A stretch of DNA of 64,000 nucleotides from positions 1-64,000 of the forward strand of contig JAFWZR010000005.1 of assembly GCA_017522225.1 (NCBI GenBank). Direction: 5' to 3'. Below the pieces are notes generated by a model that was not told the DNA's origin, made no database searches, and was given only the letters and a program-made list of their open reading frames with translations. Positions 57,808-64,000 of this stretch are shown in pieces. The position numbers and the translations under genes are program-made. The stretch is from Clostridia bacterium. Its GTDB lineage: Bacteria; Bacillota; Clostridia; Oscillospirales; Acutalibacteraceae. Position 1 is the stretch's first letter. Every line of letters starts with the position of its first letter.

Positions 57808-58902
57808 TTACCATCTGTTCTCAACATATTCACAGAAAGCGCAAAGGTCCTTGATTTCAATCTTTGTGCCGTCATCGAGTGTTACGTCACCGTTCCAGAT
57901 GCCGTAGACCTGATGGCAGTTCATTCTGCCCACGAGAAGATTTATATCGCTGTGGTTGTCAAGAGTCGGCTTCATTGTCATATTGAATCTGCCGTCCTCG
58001 GAGATGAATTTCCATTCTTCCATAAACCTGCCTTTAGGGAATTTTTCTACATCAACCGCACCGAATTTGTGTGCCTTGCCGTCATAGAAAATTGCAGTCT
58101 CCGTTGCGTTGCTTTCGTTACCGATTGCCCACGTGATTTCAAAGCCGAGGCTGTGCTTTGTACCCTCAGCATCGTAATGGAATGTTGAACCGCAGCCCCA
58201 GTACCATACCATTTTGTGAATAGTATTTACGCGTCCCCAATCCATTGCAGCAAATGCGCTGTCCTTTGTCATCTTATAAACATAGTCGCCGTATTTAAAT
58301 GTTACCTCGCAGGGCATACACATCTGCTTTGTGGTCATAAAGTATCTTGTTTCGTTCTCGTCAAACGGAAGAACGGTTGTGATTGTTTCCGAGTCGGGAA
58401 GAATATCCATACTTACGTTTACTTCAACCAGCTTACCGTTGTGCATTTTTCTGTACCACAGATTTCTTTCGGTCTCTTTTGTGTTGAAGTCAAATTCTGC
58501 CTTGCCGATTTTGTCCTTGAATCTGTTGGGAACATCGCCTTTTGCGGGCGGAACGTGCTTGTTGGCACCGATAAAATACTGGATTGCGTCAACAATAACC
58601 TCACCTGTTGAAAGGTCGGTGAGCTTTGCGCTGACATAACCGCCGATATTGATGTTTGCAAAGCTTACAAGAACCTGCATTTTACCGTCATCAATTGTAT
58701 AAAAATCCCATTCCTTGCGGCTCATAATTCCTTTTTTTACGTAATCACGGTTGTATGTAAAATAGTTGTGTCTTGCCCAGCCTTTTGCAAGGAGTTTGCC
58801 GTCGGGTGAGAGAAGCGGAGTTTCCTGTGTGTACTCCGTCTGCTTTGACGGTCTTTTCCAATCTTTAAAAGGCACATATGTACGCGGTAATTCTTTATTC
58901 AT
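57808..58902 (-). CDS. DUF2804 family protein
   Basis: 364 residues, CGGAGG before the ATG. The opening ETPLLSPDGKLLAKGWARHNYFTYNRDYV and the later FAAMDWGRVN, WYWGCGS and LGFEITW regions mark DUF2804, a beta-rich soluble family without known role. No signal peptide. Pairing with a TIM-barrel isomerase suggests carbohydrate or lipid metabolism. Confidence 0.85.
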   Translation of the reverse strand: MNKELPRTYVPFKDWKRPSKQTEYTQETPLLSPDGKLLAKGWARHNYFTYNRDYVKKGIMSRKEWDFYTIDDGKMQVLVSFANINIGGYVSAKLTDLSTGEVIVDAIQYFIGANKHVPPAKGDVPNRFKDKIGKAEFDFNTKETERNLWYRKMHNGKLVEVNVSMDILPDSETITTVLPFDENETRYFMTTKQMCMPCEVTFKYGDYVYKMTKDSAFAAMDWGRVNTIHKMVWYWGCGSTFHYDAEGTKHSLGFEITWAIGNESNATETAIFYDGKAHKFGAVDVEKFPKGRFMEEWKFISEDGRFNMTMKPTLDNHSDINLLVGRMNCHQVYGIWNGDVTLDDGTKIEIKDLCAFCEYVENRW

Positions 58903-59000
58903 ATCTGTTCCTCCGATGCATACAGATTTTTCTTATAATAATTATAACAAATATAATGTCGAAATGATACATATTTTTGAAAATATTTCTGTTTTGCAGA

Positions 59001-59026
59001 AAAAAAATCCCCTCCGGGAGGGGATT
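59001..59026 (-). terminator. Terminator of the exported lipase gene
   Basis: AATCCCCTC pairs with GAGGGGATT (59006-59026), followed on the - strand by a run of seven T. The 58903-59000 gap also holds the promoter region of the DUF2804 operon. Confidence 0.85.
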
Positions 59027-59030
59027 AAGA

Positions 59031-60125
59031 TTATAATGAATTTATCATTGAAAGATGCTCGGTGTAAAGCGGTTTTACATTATTGACAACCGTCATTCCG
59101 CCCTGCAAGGACATATGGTCACCATAGTATACGGGCATAACGTTCCAGATACCTTTTCTGACGTCTGAAGCATCAAATGCGGTGCTCGGGTCAGAAAGCG
59201 GAGCAAGTGCAGAGAAGGTATTTACAAGTCCGTCATTCTCAAGCCACTCGTTACCTACAACATAGCCGCCGGGAGTTGTACCTGTAAGCTTGCCGATTTC
59301 TTCACTGCTTGAAACAAACAGCTTTTCCATATTCTCTTCTATCGGGTGATAGTATCCGTTTTCATCCGCCTGAGTCATTGAACACGCAAATGAAAAATAA
59401 TATGTACTGTCACTGATTGAAAGTGTTTTGTTAAGAGCAAGTGCATTGTCGATATGCATATCGTATGCGGCAGTGTCAGGCTCTGCTTCTTCAGCGACTT
59501 CAACACCGTAGGCTGTTGTGCCGTTATGAGGTGCGGCAAGAGAGGTGACGGAATAAATATAATCTGCCTTGTTGCCTGTAAAGAGACCGCTGATGTCGTC
59601 AGGTGATGTTGCGGCAATTTCTTCCGCGTTACCCTGAGCCATCAGATGTGCAAAGGTTCTTACGGTTGCACCGCCGAAGGAATGACCGAGAAGGTTGATT
59701 TTGTTTTCGCTGTCCCACTCGTCGATAAGAGCCTTGCCTGTAAAATCTTTACCGTATCTGTCGTGACCGTATTTTTCGGCGTGAGCCTTGCCGTAGTCAG
59801 TTACTGTGCCCGTAAGCTGAGCGTAAAGCTCGCAAGCTCTGTCCCAGGCACTGTCAGTACCTGCAACTGAGGCTGCATAACAGTCAAAGCCGTTGTTGTT
59901 GAGATATTTCATCAGCTCTCCGCCGAACATACCCCAGTAGGGCATAATCGGATAGTAGAAATCGTATTCGCCCCAACCCATAAGGCCGTGAACGAAAATG
60001 TATTTGTAGTTTGTGTTCCAATCATCGGTTTTAACCTCGTAATCGGGCAGGGCAATGCCAAAAAAAGAAAGCAAGCCCATTATAACCGACATTAACATAG
60101 CAGTGATTCTGTTGATGATGCCCAT
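59031..60125 (-). CDS. Exported lipase-like alpha/beta-hydrolase (family I.5 type)
   Basis: 364 residues, CGGAGG before the ATG. An N-terminal hydrophobic segment (about 7-26) acts as signal or anchor. IFVHGLMGWGEYDF gives the oxyanion loop; Ser149 sits in LLGHSFGGATV. The likely acid is in ENDGLVN and the His in GDHMSLQG. EKYGHDRYGKDF and the long insert match the thermophilic Geobacillus/Staphylococcus lipase family. It should cleave acylglycerols or esters outside the cell. It stands as a single-gene unit. Confidence 0.88.
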   Translation of the reverse strand: MGIINRITAMLMSVIMGLLSFFGIALPDYEVKTDDWNTNYKYIFVHGLMGWGEYDFYYPIMPYWGMFGGELMKYLNNNGFDCYAASVAGTDSAWDRACELYAQLTGTVTDYGKAHAEKYGHDRYGKDFTGKALIDEWDSENKINLLGHSFGGATVRTFAHLMAQGNAEEIAATSPDDISGLFTGNKADYIYSVTSLAAPHNGTTAYGVEVAEEAEPDTAAYDMHIDNALALNKTLSISDSTYYFSFACSMTQADENGYYHPIEENMEKLFVSSSEEIGKLTGTTPGGYVVGNEWLENDGLVNTFSALAPLSDPSTAFDASDVRKGIWNVMPVYYGDHMSLQGGMTVVNNVKPLYTEHLSMINSL

Positions 60126-60226
60126 AAATTCAACCTCCGAATTTCGATTAAGGAAATTATAACAAGTATACAGCTTAATGTCAATATAGAATAATATTGC
60201 AGAATATATAATATATAAATATTTGT

Positions 60227-60255
60227 TTTACAAAAAGAAATATTTGTGATAGAAT
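60227..60255 (+). promoter_or_regulatory. Promoter of the papain-like dockerin protease gene
   Basis: TTTACA (60227-60232), 17 bp, TAGAAT (60250-60255), with an untranslated leader of about 60 nt. Confidence 0.65.
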
Positions 60256-60321
60256 TAATATGATAGTTATTGCCGTGAGCGATATTCCGGTGTCTGCTCT
60301 GCATTATAAGGGGGTTTTATT

Positions 60322-62673
60322 ATGAAACGCTTTTTATCTGTATCTGTAATTATGGCAATTCTTATTTCATTTACTTTACCGTCATCCTTGGCAGCGGGTT
60401 TGACTGAGCCCGACATTATTCAGGTAATACCGGGTGAGTCGGGTGAAAACGGATACGTAGACGATATTTATCTTGACGAAAATGGAAATGTTATTCAAAG
60501 GGACACTCATCTGACCTTTGATAACGGTTTCCATACGATGGGCAGCTCAGCTTCGTTACCCTTGTCTTACGATGCACGTCAGGCGAATGTCGTAACTCCT
60601 GTCAAATGGCAGGGCCGTGCAGGTAACTGTTGGGCCTTCTCTGCAATAAGTGCGCTTGAAAGTGCCGCAATCAGCAAGGATATGATTGCGCTTGATAAGG
60701 CAGATTTTTCCGAGTCTCATCTTGCCTGGTTCGGTATCAACAGTGCCACAACAGATACAACAGACCTTGCTTACGGTGACGGAACGGTTTCGGAAAATCC
60801 GTACCTTACAGGCGGTAACTGGTCCAGAGTGGCACAGGCTTTGTCACGTTGGGCAGGTATTGCGAATCAGGATGTTGATCCGTCAGATTACAATAATCTT
60901 GACAATCTGCCGAGATATACCGATGCACAGAGACGCAACACAAACAGCGGCTTTGTAGTTAAAGAAATCGAGGAATTTATGACAGCCGAAAAGGTTAAAA
61001 GCCATATTCTCGAATACGGCTCGGTAACTGTATCGTATTACAGCGATGATGCTTATTACACTCAGGCTTCAGGTACAACGGCTTATTACAACAATACAAC
61101 AACGTCAACGAATCACGCGGTTACTGTTGTCGGTTGGGATGACAATTATTCGACCGAAAACTTTAAATCAAGCTGCAAACCGACTCAGAATGGTGCATGG
61201 CTGTGTAAAAACAGCTGGGATACATGGTGGGGCGATTCAGGATATTTCTGGTTGTCATATTATGACACTTCAGCCTGTAACTTTGTGGGATATATCCCAC
61301 AGTCTGCCGAAAACTGTTACGGTAATTATTCCTACAACGGTAACTACTGTAACTACTGGCTCGGTTACAACGGCTCAACGAGTGCAGCCAATATATTCAC
61401 TGCAAAGGATAACGAAAAAATCAAATCCGTTGCAACATATACCAACATTGATACAGAAGGAACAACAGTATCAATCACCTTCAGAATATATACAAACGTT
61501 CCTGCAACGGGCGGTCCTGTCAGCGGAACGCTGAGTCAGACTTTCACAACAACTGTTGACAACACAGGCTATTATGTATTTGATTTACCGCAGGAGGTTG
61601 CAGTTAATGCGGGCAGCCGATTCTCCGTTGTAATGACTATCAGCGGCAGTATGGTTGCATTCGAAAGAGGAGACGGTTATGTGACTAATGGTGAATCATA
61701 TATTTTCAACGGTTCAAAATGGTACACAACAGAGGCTTTCTACTCTAATAAATATGAGCTGAAAAATATATTCATTCAGGCTCAGACGGTCTGTGACCAT
61801 CAGACACAGACACAGGAAAGTGAATCATCCTGCACGCAGGACGGATATCAGAAAACTGTCTGCACACAGTGTGACAAGGTTTTAAGCGAAAGCGTTTACC
61901 CGTCAAGCGGACATAGCTTTGGCGAGTGGCAGATTGTATCCGAGCCTACACTTTCACAGCCCGGCTCAAAGTCACGCACCTGCAGTGAATGCGGTGCAAC
62001 CGAAACCGAAAGCATTCCCGCAACAGGATACGAGCTGGCGGAGGGCGTTGTTTTCGACACTGCGAACGGAATTATTTCGGGTATAAATGCAGGTGAAACC
62101 TCACTTGAGAATTACATCACTATCGCAAATCCCGACTGTGTCTGGAGCTACGGCTCATCCGGCGGAAGGCTCGGTACAAGCACAAAGGCAACGCTTAAAA
62201 ACGGCGATACCGTGCTTGGTGAGTTTACGATTCTTGTTTATGGTGACACAAACGGTGACAGCTGGTATGACGGTCAGGATGCGGTTCTCGTTTCCTGCCT
62301 GATGAATGGAATGCTTACTGCGGATGCGGTCGGTGAGGTTGTATATATGGCAGCTGACTGCAACCACGACGGAGCGGTTGATGACCTTGATGTTGCACTT
62401 CTCAATGAAGCAGGAACGCTTCTTGCGGCGGTTGATCAGACGAAGTCTTCGGAGGTTCTTCTTGAATCCTCATCCGCTTATGCCGGGTATCTCGATCTTA
62501 TTGATCAGTCACCGACATCTCAGGTTGAAGAAGAGGAAATTATTGCAGAGCAACAGGAAGAAGAGAAGAACACATCAAACGCAGCTAAGACAGATATATT
62601 TGATTTTATCGTAGCGTGGCTCGAAAGAATCTTTGAGTATTTTCTGGCGTTAGTTCCGGCAGTTTACAAATAA
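60322..62673 (+). CDS. Exported papain-like (C1A) protease with dockerin and C-terminal aromatic tail
   Basis: 783 residues, AAGGGGG before the ATG. Signal peptide about 1-25. The C1A domain (about 78-320) has Cys103 (GRAGNCWAFSAIS), His265 (TNHAVTVVGWDD) and Asn297 (KNSWDTWWGDSGYFWLSYY), so it is complete. A lectin-like beta domain follows at about 330-490 (PF18560-like). Then come Cys-rich repeats (CTQDGYQKTVCTQCDK, SRTCSECGATE), a pre-dockerin domain (GIISGINAGETSLE), and a dockerin with loops DTNGDSWYDGQD and DCNHDGAVDDLD. After a Glu-rich linker comes an aromatic amphipathic tail (IFDFIVAWLERIFEYFLAL). From the repeats on it is a paralog of the protein at 3753. Likely a surface protease that acts on host or dietary protein. 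Confidence 0.92.
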   Translation: MKRFLSVSVIMAILISFTLPSSLAAGLTEPDIIQVIPGESGENGYVDDIYLDENGNVIQRDTHLTFDNGFHTMGSSASLPLSYDARQANVVTPVKWQGRAGNCWAFSAISALESAAISKDMIALDKADFSESHLAWFGINSATTDTTDLAYGDGTVSENPYLTGGNWSRVAQALSRWAGIANQDVDPSDYNNLDNLPRYTDAQRRNTNSGFVVKEIEEFMTAEKVKSHILEYGSVTVSYYSDDAYYTQASGTTAYYNNTTTSTNHAVTVVGWDDNYSTENFKSSCKPTQNGAWLCKNSWDTWWGDSGYFWLSYYDTSACNFVGYIPQSAENCYGNYSYNGNYCNYWLGYNGSTSAANIFTAKDNEKIKSVATYTNIDTEGTTVSITFRIYTNVPATGGPVSGTLSQTFTTTVDNTGYYVFDLPQEVAVNAGSRFSVVMTISGSMVAFERGDGYVTNGESYIFNGSKWYTTEAFYSNKYELKNIFIQAQTVCDHQTQTQESESSCTQDGYQKTVCTQCDKVLSESVYPSSGHSFGEWQIVSEPTLSQPGSKSRTCSECGATETESIPATGYELAEGVVFDTANGIISGINAGETSLENYITIANPDCVWSYGSSGGRLGTSTKATLKNGDTVLGEFTILVYGDTNGDSWYDGQDAVLVSCLMNGMLTADAVGEVVYMAADCNHDGAVDDLDVALLNEAGTLLAAVDQTKSSEVLLESSSAYAGYLDLIDQSPTSQVEEEEIIAEQQEEEKNTSNAAKTDIFDFIVAWLERIFEYFLALVPAVYK

Positions 62674-62686
62674 ATATCAAAAAATA

Positions 62687-62715
62687 AAAGGATGGCTCAG
62701 CCATCCTTTTTTTAT
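62687..62715. terminator. Bidirectional terminator after the protease gene
   Basis: AAAGGATGGCT pairs with AGCCATCCTTT (62687-62708) and is followed by TTTTTATT; the - strand side also has a T-rich tail. Confidence 0.85.
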
Positions 62716-62731
62716 TGCGTATTCACAACAA

Positions 62732-63217
62732 TCAAAGATCCATTTCCATTCCACTGAATTTCTGTCCCCAGGCGTTTGCCCACGCTTCGCAGTAGAGCTT
62801 GTAGTAGGAGATGTTGTTCTTCTTTCTGTAGCCCTCAAAAACATTGCACCATATCATTGACGGAAGAGCAATAACGATGTAGTAAAGCGGACCGAGAAGA
62901 AGACATTGCCAGGTGTGACCGTATTCGTGAATGCGTGTGTTATATGTCCACTTTTTGCTTTTGTGGTTGTCACGCATAAAGATAAACAGACCCATTGAAA
63001 GTCCGCCTGCCTTCCACGGAAGGTAAACGATGAAGGAATAACCGAAACGCTGCCAACGGCGTTTTTTGATTTTTGTGCATATAAGGAAAGCGATGCCGCC
63101 GATAATGTTTACGGGCAGACCCCATGTCCATTGTATAAGATAGAAGAAGAAATCCTTAGTATCGTTTTTAAAATTCTTTTTTCTTTTAGCGGGATATTTT
63201 TTTGTTATATCAATCAT
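62732..63217 (-). CDS. Membrane protein with HEYGHTWQ motif
   Basis: 161 residues. Two or three hydrophobic segments (about 26-48, 60-82 and 105-125). RIHEYGHTWQCLLLGPLYY lies on a membrane flank and contains an HExGH metal-binding-like core. No third ligand of known zinc peptidases is evident, so peptidase activity is unproven. Basic N-terminus. Its start overlaps the stop of the transporter gene by 4 bp, so the two are coupled. Confidence 0.65.
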   Translation of the reverse strand: MIDITKKYPAKRKKNFKNDTKDFFFYLIQWTWGLPVNIIGGIAFLICTKIKKRRWQRFGYSFIVYLPWKAGGLSMGLFIFMRDNHKSKKWTYNTRIHEYGHTWQCLLLGPLYYIVIALPSMIWCNVFEGYRKKNNISYYKLYCEAWANAWGQKFSGMEMDL

Positions 63218-64000
63218 TTTGCTTCCTCCTTTAGCTTTTTCTGCTCGATAAGAATCAGATACTCACCGTTTTCATCAGTCTCAAGGTAATGCGGCTCGTC
63301 ATTTTTATCGGGAATACCGAGCCAGGTGTTTCCGAGTTTCTGACCGGAAATCATCTCACATCTTTTAATCTGTTCGTCAGTAAGCGTAACGCTGCCGTAC
63401 TTGTGCTTTGTTGCAATTGCGGCGCGTATCATTGTGTGGTCATCCTTGGTCATACCGAAACGCTTGAGAAGAATAAGCGAAATAACAGCGGCAACAATCG
63501 GGATAACCGCTACGCATATACGCACACCGAGAACGGCACTGTCACTCTGTGCAAAGAGTGTGCCTGTTGACTTTTCATACTCTGCAACCCTATCACCGGT
63601 AACAAGGCCGAAGCCCTGCAGAGTGAAGCCTACGAGAGCCGCCATAACACCGCTTATACTCTTTTTGATAAGAGTGCTGAAGGTGGCAATAACACCCTCT
63701 CTGCGTCTGCCCGTAATCATTTCGTCAACGTCGGTGAGGTCGGGGAAAATATTGGTGGAAACAAATCCGAGACCCGACATACCGAAGGGGTAAAGAATCA
63801 TGCTGAGCATCATAAGTGCACTCCAGAAAAGTGAGCCACCCGACTGCATAACAAGACCGATTGCAAGGCCTGCAACCATCAGCGGTGTGACGATGTTACC
63901 GCACTTTTTCTTGCCGTGCTTCATTGTCAGTGCATAGTTTAGCGGGAATGCTGCCGCCTCCGCAACGCCGGCAACAGCATTAAAAAGGGCATAACCGCTG
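63214..64000 (-). CDS. GPH-family (MelB-like) sugar transporter, C-terminal part
   Basis: The frame is open to the window edge; the start lies outside (from 64000 inward it reads GYALFNAVAGVAEAAAF, so the ATG at 63924 is internal). Several membrane helices are seen. LTDVDEMITGRRREGVIATF is the cytoplasmic loop typical of glycoside-pentoside-hexuronide:cation symporters (D-x-x-E-x-x-T-G-x-R-R-E-G). The cytoplasmic C-terminal tail of about 70 residues is long. It would import a sugar or glycoside with Na+ or H+. Na+ would fit the sodium-type ATP synthase nearby. Confidence 0.82.
   Translation of the reverse strand, partial: SGYALFNAVAGVAEAAAFPLNYALTMKHGKKKCGNIVTPLMVAGLAIGLVMQSGGSLFWSALMMLSMILYPFGMSGLGFVSTNIFPDLTDVDEMITGRRREGVIATFSTLIKKSISGVMAALVGFTLQGFGLVTGDRVAEYEKSTGTLFAQSDSAVLGVRICVAVIPIVAAVISLILLKRFGMTKDDHTMIRAAIATKHKYGSVTLTDEQIKRCEMISGQKLGNTWLGIPDKNDEPHYLETDENGEYLILIEQKKLKEEAK

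Overview
The window looks like a chromosomal segment of a low-to-mid GC, anaerobic, Gram-positive gut-type Clostridia, most likely within Oscillospirales/Ruminococcaceae. The evidence is a spoIIE gene, dockerin modules and BspA-type leucine-rich repeat surface proteins, an Agr-like kinase with a LytTR regulator, a bacterial glnS next to gltX, rubrerythrin, and strong AAGGAGG ribosome binding sites. The lineage is inferred from gene content only; no rRNA, tRNA or CRISPR array was seen.

Layout. 1-1.65 kb: the end of an RHS-repeat protein with a small membrane protein behind it (candidate toxin tip and immunity protein), then a REP-like repeat and a displaced RHS fragment. 1.69-3.44 kb (-): an ECF sigma factor, its DUF4367 anti-sigma and a small exported protein. 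3.75-10.3 kb (-): a second sigma/anti-sigma pair, whose anti-sigma carries an outside Ig-like region, co-transcribed with a giant LRR protein and a GLUG/dockerin protein. 10.55-16.8 kb (-): an exported subtilase, a small exported membrane-associated protein and an AgrC/AgrA-like two-component system. All three transcription units carry the same 26-bp motif just upstream of their promoters, so they look like one quorum- or peptide-responsive regulon. 16.9-19.3 kb: a hairpin-rich non-coding stretch with a MITE-like inverted repeat, and a decayed serine recombinase. 19.4-24.6 kb: an exported LCAT-like hydrolase, EutH and SpoIIE.

24.8-46.7 kb (+) is mostly core information processing: two SpoU/TrmH methyltransferases, a membrane protein built on a degenerate P-type ATPase, infC-rpmI-rplT behind an L20-type attenuated leader, dprA, topA, trmFO, rnc, a radical SAM protein, smc, a frameshifted GH127 glycosidase, gltX and glnS. 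46.7-50 kb holds rubrerythrin, birA, a degenerate ATPase-like protein and a small dockerin protein. 50.1-56.8 kb (-) is a complete F1Fo ATP synthase operon whose c subunit has the two-carboxylate sodium-type site and whose epsilon subunit lacks the C-terminal domain. 56.9-64 kb holds a sugar isomerase-like gene with a DUF2804 gene, an exported lipase, a papain-like dockerin protease, an HEYGH membrane protein and the end of a GPH-family transporter.

The parts most likely to be new are: the shared-motif regulon around the Agr-like system; the sigma/anti-sigma/LRR/dockerin surface operon; an aromatic amphipathic C-terminal tail that recurs on several otherwise unrelated exported proteins and may be a surface retention signal; and the pseudo-P-type ATPase.
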